Assembly: GCF_022919095.1 (NCBI RefSeq)
Contig: NZ_CP095073.1
Location: 4,092,001 to 4,156,000 of the forward strand
Direction: 5' to 3'
Length of the DNA stretch: 64,000 nucleotides
Origin: Halobacillus salinarum
GTDB taxonomy: Bacteria; Bacillota; Bacilli; Bacillales; Halobacillaceae
A model generated the notes under the pieces. That model ran no database searches. It was not told the origin of the DNA and saw nothing but the letters and a program-made list of their open reading frames with translations. Both the position numbers and the translations under genes were made by a program. Shown piece by piece: positions 27,147 to 36,037 of the stretch. Within the stretch, counting starts at the first letter, position 1. Every line of letters begins with the position of its first letter.

Positions 27147-27926
27147 ATGAAAACATATCCTTTACGTATAGGGGAATTAAATGCTTTGGTGGTTTCTGAC
27201 GGAGGAATGCCGGTGACTAAAGAGTTTTTTTTCGCTAATACTCCTGACCATATCACTCACCAATTTCCTGCCGAGTTTGACGCCCCTTTGAATTTTATTT
27301 GTATCTCAATAGATCACAAAAACATTCTAATAGATACAGGGTTTGGAAGTGAATGCAAGGACGCAGGTTTGCTAATTCAAGCTTTAAATAAGCACGGAAT
27401 TAGCAGATACGATATTGATGAAGTCATTCTAACCCACGGACACTTAGACCATATAGGCGGGGCCGTCATAAAGGATAAGCCAGCCTTTCCCAATGCCACT
27501 TATTATCTACATGTCGAAGAATGGGAAATGTGGGCAGCGGATAAATCTTCTAAAGAACACAGCATTCTGTCTATGTTAGAAGATTCCATCACCCTTATTC
27601 ACAAAGACATGGAATTATACCCAGGAATCAGACTATTTCATACTCCTGGACACACTTATGGGCACCTCTCTGTAATGGTATATTCGGAGAATCAAAGGCT
27701 GTTCATCGTATCAGACCTTTTAAATGACCCGGCAGCACTCAGGCATCTCTCTTCTCATATTGGGTTGGAAAAATCACCTGAAAAAGGACGACAGACTAGA
27801 AAAGCCGTCTTAGATTTCGCAGAAGAGCAGGGTATTCTGCTATTTGTTTGTCATTATCCATTTCCCGGATTGGGTTACATTGAAAAAAAAGATGGGGTCC
27901 ATCAATGGACCCCATTGCTTACGTAA
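27147..27926 (+). CDS. MBL-fold metallo-hydrolase
   Basis: 259 aa with the metallo-beta-lactamase motif THGHLDH at about residues 94-100 and later metal-site regions HTPGHTYGH and SDLL. The layout resembles lactonase-type members (glyoxalase II, AHL lactonase). Such enzymes usually need two metal ions, often zinc, so induction by Zur is unexpected unless it uses iron or manganese or processes a metal-bound ligand. AGGAGG before ATG. Second in the operon. Confidence 0.85.
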   Translation: MKTYPLRIGELNALVVSDGGMPVTKEFFFANTPDHITHQFPAEFDAPLNFICISIDHKNILIDTGFGSECKDAGLLIQALNKHGISRYDIDEVILTHGHLDHIGGAVIKDKPAFPNATYYLHVEEWEMWAADKSSKEHSILSMLEDSITLIHKDMELYPGIRLFHTPGHTYGHLSVMVYSENQRLFIVSDLLNDPAALRHLSSHIGLEKSPEKGRQTRKAVLDFAEEQGILLFVCHYPFPGLGYIEKKDGVHQWTPLLT

Positions 27927-27971
27927 AGCTGCAAAGCAAATTCTATGGATCAGCGAAAGGAGTTTCAATAA

Positions 27972-29090
27972 ATGTGGAAAAGATTCGCTTTATTATCTTT
28001 ATTCATTTTATTATTTCTAAGTGCTTGTAATAGTAAGGAAGAGAAGGTTTCCACTGACAATAAAGACAAAGATTCAGGAAATACGATAACTGCAGTTGAC
28101 TCTGCCGGTAAAGAATTTACAGTAGATGCTCCTATCGAAAAAGCTGTCGTATTAAATCGCAATATAGCAGAGGCATTAACCATTTTGGGGGCTGACAACC
28201 ATGTGGTCGCAACAGGCGACACAACTCTAGAAAACAATCCTTACTTACATTACGATGATCTTCCTGATTTAGGAGAAACGTCAGAAGTCAATATTGAAAA
28301 GATCATTAGTATGGATCCAGATGTGGTATTCACCTATACAAACCGCCCAGACAATACTCTTGAAGCTCAATTAGAGCCTGCAGGAATTTCAGTTATCCGC
28401 TTGGACTATTACCTCCCAGGAAAAATGAATGATGAATTAAGGCTGCTTGGAAAGCTCTTTAATAAGGAAGATAGAGCCGCTAAATTTATTGAGTGGAAAA
28501 CGGGGTTAGAGACATTACTAAAAGATCGCGTCTCTGAAATTCCTGATAAGGAGAAAAAATCTGTAATGGCTCTGTCAGTCGGTTTTTTAAATTCTCAAGG
28601 AGGATATCGTATTTTTCCGAGCCAGACGACAGCCGGAAATCCAGGTGTCGGAGAAGGCTATGCAACGATCCTTGCTGGCGGGAAAGATGCTGCCGACGTA
28701 AAGTGGAACAGCCAAGAATCATCAACAACAGTTTTAGTGGATGAGGAATACGTTCTAAAGAAAGATCCAGATGTACTTACATTACACGGGACTTGGCTTG
28801 GTGGATATGAAACTTCAAATAATCAGGAGTTTGAAGATGTGTATAACAATATTATAGACAACACCTCAGTTAGTCAGTTAACTGCCTCTAAAACCAAAAA
28901 CATTTTCATTTACCATACAGATATAATAGGATCCAACAAAAGATTTATCGGAGCCCTGCAATTAGCTAAAGACTTATACCCCAAAAAATTCCAGGATATT
29001 AAACCGTTTGATTATCTAGAAGAATATTTCGAGAAGTGGCTGGGCGTTGAATACAAGGGAACCTGGCATTATTCCCCTAAGGAAGACTAA
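27972..29090 (+). CDS. FecB/BtuF-type ABC substrate-binding lipoprotein
   Basis: 372 aa class III binding protein. Lipoprotein signal with lipobox LSAC at residues 16-19, an acidic linker, then two lobes joined by a long helix; NIEKIISMDPDVVFTY is typical of the family. AAAGGAG 9 bases before ATG. It is followed 5 bases later by the FecC-type permease. The family binds siderophores, haem, cobalamin or other metal chelates. Zur control suggests a zinc chelate, but the ligand cannot be read from sequence. Confidence 0.88.
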   Translation: MWKRFALLSLFILLFLSACNSKEEKVSTDNKDKDSGNTITAVDSAGKEFTVDAPIEKAVVLNRNIAEALTILGADNHVVATGDTTLENNPYLHYDDLPDLGETSEVNIEKIISMDPDVVFTYTNRPDNTLEAQLEPAGISVIRLDYYLPGKMNDELRLLGKLFNKEDRAAKFIEWKTGLETLLKDRVSEIPDKEKKSVMALSVGFLNSQGGYRIFPSQTTAGNPGVGEGYATILAGGKDAADVKWNSQESSTTVLVDEEYVLKKDPDVLTLHGTWLGGYETSNNQEFEDVYNNIIDNTSVSQLTASKTKNIFIYHTDIIGSNKRFIGALQLAKDLYPKKFQDIKPFDYLEEYFEKWLGVEYKGTWHYSPKED

Positions 29091-29095
29091 GCGCG

Positions 29096-30184
29096 ATGTT
29101 AAACTCCGACAAAAACGCAGCGCATTTAGATTCAACTCGTCTCTACAAAAAAGCTGCAAGGAAAAAGCTTCTAGTCTTGTTCGCCTTGTCTTTTTTACTC
29201 TTAGCCTCATTTATTTATTCTATAGGGATCGGCACAGTCGAAATAAACTTGAAGGACCAACTGATTAGCCAATGGCAGATATTATCCAGTGGAGAACAGT
29301 CCGCAAACGAGTACATTTTTTTCCACATTCGACTACCACGAGTACTGATGACAGTCATTACTGGTATCAGTCTAGCTTGTGCCGGAGTATTAATGCAAGC
29401 TCTTTTACGCAACCCTTTAGCAAGCCCATTCACCTTAGGAGTTTCCAGCGGGGCAGCGTTTGGTGCAGCTTTATCCATTGTTCTTAGTACAAGCATCCTA
29501 GGGGTTAACATTGTATCTAGTGAACGATGGGTAATTGCAGTGAATGCTTTCATATTTGGATGTATAGCTGTGTTTGCCGTTTATGGAATATCCCGTTTAA
29601 AAAATGGATCAACAACTGTACTTCTTCTATCCGGGGTAGCCATTGGACAATTATTCTCAGCCGGGGTCTCTTCCTTGCAATATTTCTCCTCAAATGCTGC
29701 ATTAAAAGACCTTATGGTTTGGTTAATGGGAGGGTTTTGGGGGGCGAGCTGGGAAGTGTTAAATTTTTTAGTTCCATTAGTTTTAGTCACCTTCCTCATA
29801 CTTTGGAGACTTTCCTGGGACTTGAATGCCCTCTCTTCAGGTGAGGAGATTGCAAAGTCCTTAGGTATAGATATAAAAAAGCTGAGGGTAATGACTTTAT
29901 TACTTTCCACATTAATAGCCTCTGCCTCCATTGCCTTTACCGGAATTATAGGCTTCATAGGACTTGTAGCTCCTCACATTGGCAGGATGATTATAGGAAC
30001 AGACACCCGTTTCCTCCTGCCTTGTGCAAGTACCATCGGAGCTATTCTGCTGCTCCTTTCAGATACGCTGGCCAGAACGATTATTTCTCCGATAGAAATA
30101 CCGGTGGGAATTATTACTTCTGTATTAGGGGCTCCGTTTTTCATCTACCTTCTAATGAGAAAACAGAAAGATTATTGGGCATAG
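29096..30184 (+). CDS. FecCD-family ABC importer permease
   Basis: 362 aa, about ten membrane helices. Family segments RLPRVLMTVITGISLACAG, MQALLRNPLASPFTLGVSSG and IGFIGLVAPHIGRM are clear. The same family carries siderophores and vitamin B12. A single permease gene, so it would work as a homodimer with the next ATPase. Start ATG 29096 with AAGGAAG inside the end of the previous gene. Confidence 0.93.
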   Translation: MLNSDKNAAHLDSTRLYKKAARKKLLVLFALSFLLLASFIYSIGIGTVEINLKDQLISQWQILSSGEQSANEYIFFHIRLPRVLMTVITGISLACAGVLMQALLRNPLASPFTLGVSSGAAFGAALSIVLSTSILGVNIVSSERWVIAVNAFIFGCIAVFAVYGISRLKNGSTTVLLLSGVAIGQLFSAGVSSLQYFSSNAALKDLMVWLMGGFWGASWEVLNFLVPLVLVTFLILWRLSWDLNALSSGEEIAKSLGIDIKKLRVMTLLLSTLIASASIAFTGIIGFIGLVAPHIGRMIIGTDTRFLLPCASTIGAILLLLSDTLARTIISPIEIPVGIITSVLGAPFFIYLLMRKQKDYWA

Positions 30185-30200
30185 GGGGTATTAAAGCATA

Positions 30201-30965
30201 ATGATCGAAGCCCGCCAACTAACTAACAAAATTGGAGGAAAGACAGTTGTAGATGAGTTCTCCCATTGTTTTGAAACAGGGAAAGTTACTACAATTATCG
30301 GTCCAAATGGAGCAGGAAAATCAACCATTTTGAAATCATTAGCAGGAATTTATCCACTTAAGAAACATACCGTTTACATTGAAGATCGAGATATTCTTTC
30401 CTGCTCATTAAAAGAAAGAGCACAATTAATTGGTATCGTCCCCCAATTAACAAGTATAACCTTTCCCATGACCGTAATGGATTATGCTCTCTTGGGAAGA
30501 AGACCCCATCTAACATGGGGAGTAAGGGAACAAGATCTTAAGATTGTAAATAAAATCCTGAACAGTCTGGAAATCTCAGATTTATCAAATTCTTATTTAG
30601 ATGAAATTAGCGGAGGAGAAAAGCAAAAAGCATCAATTGCACGAGTGCTAGCTCAAGAAACCTCTATCGTTATGATGGACGAACCCATTTCAGCGCTGGA
30701 TATCCGTTATCAATTTGAGGTATTAAACTTGGCTAAGTCACTTGCCAAACAGGAAGGATATACCGTGATTCTTGTCCTTCATGATTTAGAATTAGCGGCT
30801 AGATTCTCTGATTCTATCATTTTAGTAGACAACGGAAAGAAGTTGATCGCCGGCCCGCCAGAAGCAGTCATTACTAAAGAAACAATGAAACGAGTCTATG
30901 GTGTGAATGCAGCCATTCATAGTGAATTACACGGAATAAGAATCTCCGTATTGGGACCAGCATAA
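30201..30965 (+). CDS. FecE/BtuD-type ABC importer ATPase
   Basis: 254 aa with Walker A GPNGAGKST, Q-loop IVPQLTS, signature SGGEKQK, Walker B IVMMDEP and H-loop VLHDLELA. ATG preceded by AGGGGG. It powers the permease upstream; together with the lipoprotein this is a complete class II importer in one Zur-controlled operon. Confidence 0.93.
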   Translation: MIEARQLTNKIGGKTVVDEFSHCFETGKVTTIIGPNGAGKSTILKSLAGIYPLKKHTVYIEDRDILSCSLKERAQLIGIVPQLTSITFPMTVMDYALLGRRPHLTWGVREQDLKIVNKILNSLEISDLSNSYLDEISGGEKQKASIARVLAQETSIVMMDEPISALDIRYQFEVLNLAKSLAKQEGYTVILVLHDLELAARFSDSIILVDNGKKLIAGPPEAVITKETMKRVYGVNAAIHSELHGIRISVLGPA

Positions 30966-30979
30966 AAAGGAGGAAGCGA

Positions 30980-31840
30980 ATGAAACCAACTATCATCCCC
31001 CAAATAAATTTCGAAGACGTTTGGCAAGAAGGTATGAAAAACTGGGAAGGCCAGTTGCCAGAAAGAATGATAAGTGATGAAGCTGAAGAATCTTTTTGGA
31101 GCACCTTTATGCACAAAAAGAAAGAATCCAACGATTTTGACCTTTTTGCAGCACAATTTTTCCACCGCATTTCTCAATTCATCAGCGGTGAAGATCATGT
31201 CCTGGAAATTGGGCCGGGCTGGGGAAATTATACTTTTCCGATGCTTCAACAAGTCCAGTCTTTAACAGTCGTTGATAGTTCGATAGCTGTTTTGGAATAT
31301 TTAGTTGAAAAATCCCAAGAATACGATAAAAATCTATTAACCGTACACGAAAAATGGGAGAATTTCCACGGGAACCGACTTTACGACATCGTCCTAGGTA
31401 TTAATTGTTTTTATAGAATGTTTGAAATCAAGCAAGCATTAATAAATATTAATAATCATGCTTCCAAGCGATGTTTAATCGGAATGACTACAGGTCCTTT
31501 ACAGCCCCATTACCTTGATTTAGAAAACCAATATGGTTATAACATCAAGCATCCAAGAAGAGATTATATTCATTTACTCAACCTGCTTTATGAGCTGGGA
31601 ATTCGTGCGGATTGTGAATTAGTCCCCTTAAAAAGAGAGTACACCTTTGATTCTTATCCAGAGCTAATAAAAAAATGCTCCAGTAAATTGCTTCATCAAA
31701 ATTTCCAGGAAGCAGATATAAGTAAATGTATCGATCCTTACATTAGTTTTAAAGAAGGAAAATACCATTATCCTCATCACTTCCATGGGGCTATTATTAC
31801 ATGGAAACCTGTTAAGTTTAATCCAATGAAAACGAAGTAA
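30980..31840 (+). CDS. SAM-dependent methyltransferase
   Basis: 286 aa Rossmann-type methyltransferase with motif I VLEIGPGWGNYTF and acidic loop VVDSS. The first 55 and last ~80 residues are not familiar, and the C terminus is His-rich (HYPHHFHG). AAAGGAGG before ATG. Last gene of the Zur box E operon. It could modify a metallophore or a corrinoid-like ligand, or act on an unrelated substrate; no synthesis enzymes are visible in the window. Confidence 0.8.
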   Translation: MKPTIIPQINFEDVWQEGMKNWEGQLPERMISDEAEESFWSTFMHKKKESNDFDLFAAQFFHRISQFISGEDHVLEIGPGWGNYTFPMLQQVQSLTVVDSSIAVLEYLVEKSQEYDKNLLTVHEKWENFHGNRLYDIVLGINCFYRMFEIKQALININNHASKRCLIGMTTGPLQPHYLDLENQYGYNIKHPRRDYIHLLNLLYELGIRADCELVPLKREYTFDSYPELIKKCSSKLLHQNFQEADISKCIDPYISFKEGKYHYPHHFHGAIITWKPVKFNPMKTK

Positions 31841-31859
31841 AAGAAAGAGAACACAAACT

Positions 31860-31899
31860 ACAGCTTGTAGAGAAACTCTATAGTTTTTCTATAAGCTGT
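31860..31899 (+). terminator. Hairpin after the methyltransferase gene
   Basis: ACAGCTTGTAGA pairs with TCTATAAGCTGT with one mismatch (31860-31871 and 31888-31899). The tail is TATTATTCC, so termination strength is uncertain. Confidence 0.45.
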
Positions 31900-31969
31900 T
31901 ATTATTCCTCTCAAGGCAACTCCCCCCTTCCTCTCCTATAAAAATGGGAGTAACTGTTCGACAAACTGA

Positions 31970-32003
31970 AAATCCCCCTCAATCAAACGATTGAGGGGGA
32001 TTT
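31970..32003. terminator. Bidirectional terminator between methyltransferase and moaB
   Basis: Perfect 14-bp stem AAATCCCCCTCAAT/ATTGAGGGGGATTT with a 6-base loop, placed between convergent genes. Confidence 0.75.
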
Positions 32004-32043
32004 AATCTGATCTGAAAACTAAAGACTTATCAGAAATTTTCCC

Positions 32044-32568
32044 TTATTTATTTTCTTTCCTATGAAGGTGAACTTCTCTTACAACGTGGCATATCTCTGG
32101 AATGATGAGTTTTTCCATTGCTAATTTGACCGCTCCTCTAGAGCCCGGCATAGAAAAAACAGCCGTATCTAGATATACACCTGCAGCAGCTCTGCTCAGA
32201 ATAGCTGCAGATCCAATATCCTCTAAATAACTAAGCATACGAAAAATCTCACCAAACCCGGTAATCTGCTTCTCGACTAAGTCTTGGACCACTTCGATGG
32301 TCACGTCACGCTTAGCTATGCCTGTGCCGCCATTTATTAGAATAACGTCAATTTTCTTATCTAAAGCCCCGGCCTTTACAGCGTCCAAAATGACTTCATA
32401 ATCATCTGGTACAATTTGATAATCTTTGATAGTGTGGAAGGATTCTTTTAGCAGATTTATAATGAATCTCCCACTCTTGTCTGTCTCCTTTGAACGTGTA
32501 TCACTAACAGAAATGACTTTGCAATTCACATTTTCAGGTGCTTCTTTTTTGTGCTGAGTAACACTCAT
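32044..32568 (-). CDS. moaB: Molybdenum cofactor protein MoaB
   Basis: 174 aa, MogA/MoaB family adenylating molybdopterin. VISVSDTRSKETDKSG, INGGTGIAKRD and MPGSRGAVKLAM are the family signatures. It stands alone between the Zur operon and znuBCA and has no other moa gene beside it; moaC is at 59.6 kb. Confidence 0.92.
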   Translation of the reverse strand: MSVTQHKKEAPENVNCKVISVSDTRSKETDKSGRFIINLLKESFHTIKDYQIVPDDYEVILDAVKAGALDKKIDVILINGGTGIAKRDVTIEVVQDLVEKQITGFGEIFRMLSYLEDIGSAAILSRAAAGVYLDTAVFSMPGSRGAVKLAMEKLIIPEICHVVREVHLHRKENK

Positions 32569-32659
32569 TATTTACCCCTTTTCAACAGTAGAGCTGCCAA
32601 TCAATAGTTAGATCGATGAATAATCTTTCTACCTGGAGTTTTTCACTTCTGCCAAAAGC

Positions 32660-33481
32660 TCAAGCTGCTTTTCGAGATAAAAGTACTTTATTAAAGAAAT
32701 ATACGCAGAAATAACAGCAGCCGGAAAGTACAATGATCGTCGCGCCTGATGGAATATTAAAAGAATACGACAACCATAATCCTCCAATCGTAAACAGCAG
32801 ACAAATCCCTACGGAAACGGCCATCATAACGCCCAGGTTTTTAGTAAAAAATTTGGCCGTGGCTGGAGGAGAAGTAATTAATGCAAAAATAAGGACAAAC
32901 CCGACGACTTGTATCAAAACGACAATGGCTAACCCCAGCAGGATAAAAAGGACATATTCCAAAACATTTACCTTCACACCTTGAACCTTAGCAAAATCTT
33001 CATCAAACAAATAAATTTTGTAAGCGTGAAAAAGGACGAGAATGACACTAACCACTAAAACCGTAATGACGATCATAGCTTTAACCTCATAGCTCGGCAC
33101 AGTTAAAATATTTCCAAATAAATAAGAAGTCAGATCAGGGGGATAACCGTCCATAAATGAAATGAACAGCACACCTAAAGCCATTCCCATTGACCATACT
33201 AACCCGACTAGTATATCCGCATTTCTTTTGGCATTTCGACTTAACCGCCCTATACCTAAAGAAGATCCAACAGAAAAAAGCGCGGCTCCTATGAATGGTG
33301 GAAAACCGGCCAAATATCCAAGGCCTATCCCCCCAAAAGCAACGTGTGCGATTCCACCGGTAAGCATCAGCATTCGTTTTTCTAAAACAATGGTTCCTAT
33401 CGTCCCACAAACAACGGAAGTAAGAATAGCCGAAATCAATGCATTCTGAAGATAAGCATAGTGAAAAATGGATTCCCACAT
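32660..33481 (-). CDS. znuB: Zinc ABC transporter permease
   Basis: ABC-3 family membrane subunit, about 273 aa with eight or nine helices (ALISAILTSVVCGTIGTIVL, AHVAF region, GFVLIFALITSPPATA). I start it at ATG 33481 because GGAGGGAGGGG lies just upstream; the longer frame to 33529 runs into znuC. One base separates it from znuC. Last of the Zur-controlled znuACB. Confidence 0.92.
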   Translation of the reverse strand: MWESIFHYAYLQNALISAILTSVVCGTIGTIVLEKRMLMLTGGIAHVAFGGIGLGYLAGFPPFIGAALFSVGSSLGIGRLSRNAKRNADILVGLVWSMGMALGVLFISFMDGYPPDLTSYLFGNILTVPSYEVKAMIVITVLVVSVILVLFHAYKIYLFDEDFAKVQGVKVNVLEYVLFILLGLAIVVLIQVVGFVLIFALITSPPATAKFFTKNLGVMMAVSVGICLLFTIGGLWLSYSFNIPSGATIIVLSGCCYFCVYFFNKVLLSRKAA

Positions 33482-33482
33482 A

Positions 33483-34259
33483 CTACCCCTCCCTCCTGTC
33501 AAAGCTGTGATGTGTCTTTTCCTGTTCATGATGAGAATGGGGAGTTACCAAGTCTACATGACTTCCGTAGGCAGCAAGTACAGCTTCTTCAGGCATATCA
33601 GGATCGCCATGGTAATAAACCTGTTTATTTAAGCAAGCCACCTTTTCCGTATAGCTGGATACAACAGTCGTATCGTGAGAAACAACAATAATCGTCATAT
33701 CTTTTTGCAAATCCTTTAAGATGTCGTAAATGCTTTGAGTGGAAGCTTTGTCTACACTGGCTGTCGGCTCGTCTAATAATAGAATAGCAGGATGAGATAC
33801 AAGAGCTCTTGCTACTAGCACGCGCTGCAATTGCCCCCCGGATAATTCTCCTATTTGACGCTTGGCTAAATGGTCGAGCTCAAGCCGGTGAAGAGTATCT
33901 TTAACCGCCTGCTTATCTATATTGGAATACCTGTGAAAAAGCCCGATTTTCTTTTGAAACCTGCCTGTCAGTACTAAATCAAATACGGAAATTGGAAAGG
34001 ATTGATCAAACGCAGCGAATTGAGGAACATAGCCAAGCTTTGTTCCTCGTTTCTCGCGTCCATCCACATTTGTTGTTATCTGCCCCTTGCTGATCGGGAT
34101 CAGTCCTAACAACGCTTTTAATAAAGTAGATTTGCCCCCGCCATTAGGACCGATGATCGTCAGAAATTCATTCTCTTTAACTGATAAGTTAATATTCTCA
34201 AGTGCGGTCACTTGATCATATCTTACCGTTAGGTTTTTCACCTCAATGACGTTTCTCAT
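33483..34259 (-). CDS. znuC: Zinc ABC transporter ATPase
   Basis: 258 aa ABC-3-type ATPase: Walker A GPNGGGKST, signature LSGGQLQRVLVARAL, Walker B ILLLDEPTASVD, H-loop VSHD. The C terminus carries a His-rich tail (TPHSHHEQEKTHHSFD) that may sense or buffer zinc. ATG 34259 is one base after the znuA stop, so translation is coupled. Confidence 0.94.
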   Translation of the reverse strand: MRNVIEVKNLTVRYDQVTALENINLSVKENEFLTIIGPNGGGKSTLLKALLGLIPISKGQITTNVDGREKRGTKLGYVPQFAAFDQSFPISVFDLVLTGRFQKKIGLFHRYSNIDKQAVKDTLHRLELDHLAKRQIGELSGGQLQRVLVARALVSHPAILLLDEPTASVDKASTQSIYDILKDLQKDMTIIVVSHDTTVVSSYTEKVACLNKQVYYHGDPDMPEEAVLAAYGSHVDLVTPHSHHEQEKTHHSFDRREG

Positions 34260-34260
34260 T

Positions 34261-35172
34261 TTATTGTTCCAACACCCGTTTGAAGGTATCAGCCATCTTC
34301 TCCAGGTTATCAATATAATTAGGATTCAGAGGTGAAATTTGCTCCGTTTGACCGCCGATGGCCTCTGCAACAGCCTCTGCCTGTTTCGAGCTCATTTCCT
34401 CTTGATAAAAAATCGTTTTTATATCTTTTTCCTTGGCAAGATCAATTATTTCCTCCATTTTTTTAGGAGCTGCCTCTTTTCCCTCTTCCTGCAGAGGAAC
34501 CATTTCCAGGTTGTAATCTTCAGCAAAATATCCAAAAGCAGGATGATAGACAATGAAAGTCCGCTGCTCCATTGGTTTCAATGTTTCCTTGATTTGTTGG
34601 TCAGCCGCTTCTAATTTTTCCTTATAAGAACTTGCATTTTCCTTATAAAAATCCTCATTATCCGGGTCCAGCTTTACTAATTCTTCCGTAATTTTGTCGA
34701 CCATCACTTCTACCCGCTTCGGAGACATCCATACGTGAGGATCTCTTTCTCCTGAAGGGAATTGACGTTCTTCATACTTTTCAGCAGCTGCATCAGCCAA
34801 GTTCACGACTTCCATATCTTTGTTTAAGTCTTTCTGAGAGAGAATGTTTGCCTCCTCAGTCGGAACACCAATGGAAAAATACGCATCTGCTTCACTAAAT
34901 TCGTTCATCAATTCAGACGTCGGTTCATAATTTTCCGGGCTGTTACCAGGAGGAATCATGGTCACTACATTGACTTTATCCTCAGCGACTTTCTTCACAA
35001 ACGTAGCTTCAGGCACAACCGAAACGGCGACCGTTGGCTTTTCCCCGTTTTCGTTATTATGTACCTCTTCCCCCTCTTCGCCTGCAGACTTATCCTCTTC
35101 ATTATTGGAAGCACACGCACTAAGTACTCCGAAAACCATTAACAGTAAGAACATAAAAAATAACTTCTTCAC
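34261..35172 (-). CDS. znuA: Zinc-binding lipoprotein of ABC transporter
   Basis: 303 aa cluster 9 (TroA/ZnuA) binding protein with lipobox LSAC and an acidic linker. Ligand regions: DPHVWMSP keeps its His, VYHPAFGYFAEDY keeps its His and the late Glu in FYQEEMSSKQAE is present. The first His, in SPHxYEPT of most members, is replaced (SPENYEPT), and there is no His-rich loop. It could be a variant clade like listerial ZurA. First gene of znuACB, with Zur box F 31 bases upstream. Confidence 0.93.
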   Translation of the reverse strand: MKKLFFMFLLLMVFGVLSACASNNEEDKSAGEEGEEVHNNENGEKPTVAVSVVPEATFVKKVAEDKVNVVTMIPPGNSPENYEPTSELMNEFSEADAYFSIGVPTEEANILSQKDLNKDMEVVNLADAAAEKYEERQFPSGERDPHVWMSPKRVEVMVDKITEELVKLDPDNEDFYKENASSYKEKLEAADQQIKETLKPMEQRTFIVYHPAFGYFAEDYNLEMVPLQEEGKEAAPKKMEEIIDLAKEKDIKTIFYQEEMSSKQAEAVAEAIGGQTEQISPLNPNYIDNLEKMADTFKRVLEQ

Positions 35173-35196
35173 AAAAATTCACTCCTATAGTCTAAT

Positions 35197-35217
35197 TAAA
35201 TAGTAATCATTACGAAT
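35197..35217. promoter_or_regulatory. Zur box F (znuACB)
   Basis: AAATAGTAATCATTACGAATT with core GTAATCATTAC at 35203-35213, immediately upstream of znuA. Confidence 0.85.
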
Positions 35218-35470
35218 TATATAATCCTATACATTATTTTGCAAGTCTAAATAAATGGATTCAGAACATTTTTTTCAGAAGCGGAATGATTTTCATAATA
35301 TAATAGGAAGCTATGTAATCTGTTCAAAGCAAGAGAGAAGTAAACCATTTGCCGGACTACTAAAATTCTTGGGTAAAAAGCTGGAAGCACTTTTCAATTT
35401 CCTTAAGGGGCTGTATATTATAGGAAAAGTGATCCTCGTGAAAAAATTAAAAAGGAGCGTGTTTACGACA

Positions 35471-35893
35471 ATGCTGTACATATGGAATATTGAAACAATC
35501 ATTGATGAGATTGTGCAGAAGCATAACCTGGATATCACCTATGAAATTAATAATAAATTGACTGCTCCGATGAGCTTTAACGTATCTACCAATACCCTCA
35601 CCTTTAATTACCTCCAAGTAAACGGATATATAAGCAAGATTAAGGTGAAAGAAACTGAGGAAAATCTCGTAAAGATTATCGTTTTCCATGAACTCGGCTA
35701 CTACTTAACCTTCAAAAAACATAAACACGATCTTAAAACACTGAGGTATGGAGAAGACGATGAAGTAGAAGCTCTGCAAGCTGAAATTGAACGAAATGCA
35801 TGGGATTATGGGCGGACCTTAGTACCGGAAGAGCTTGTGAATGCGTTTGACCGGGTCCGCGATCAGGATCGTATGCTGCTGCAGGGGTTGTAA
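35471..35893 (+). CDS. ImmA/IrrE-like peptidase fold with altered HExxH
   Basis: 140 aa. IIVFHELGYYLTF corresponds to the zinc-peptidase motif HExxH, but the second His is Tyr (HELGY). Charged C terminus with AWDYGRTLVPEEL. The start is ATG 35471, with AAGGAG 13 bases upstream; a GTG at 35459 sits on the ribosome site. Longer upstream frames look non-coding. With one His missing it may be a non-catalytic regulator or a metal-independent form. Single gene next to znuA, divergent from it. Confidence 0.65.
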   Translation: MLYIWNIETIIDEIVQKHNLDITYEINNKLTAPMSFNVSTNTLTFNYLQVNGYISKIKVKETEENLVKIIVFHELGYYLTFKKHKHDLKTLRYGEDDEVEALQAEIERNAWDYGRTLVPEELVNAFDRVRDQDRMLLQGL

Positions 35894-36037
35894 GCAAGCG
35901 CTGATTCATTGATCTGCCTATTACTTGTTGGAAGAAAAAGGAATCCAATGAAACATCTTATCTCCTTCCTTCTCTTCGAAGCTTTGACTTTCTTTTATAG
36001 ATGTCTCAAAATAGAGAAGAACGAAGAGGTGAAACGT

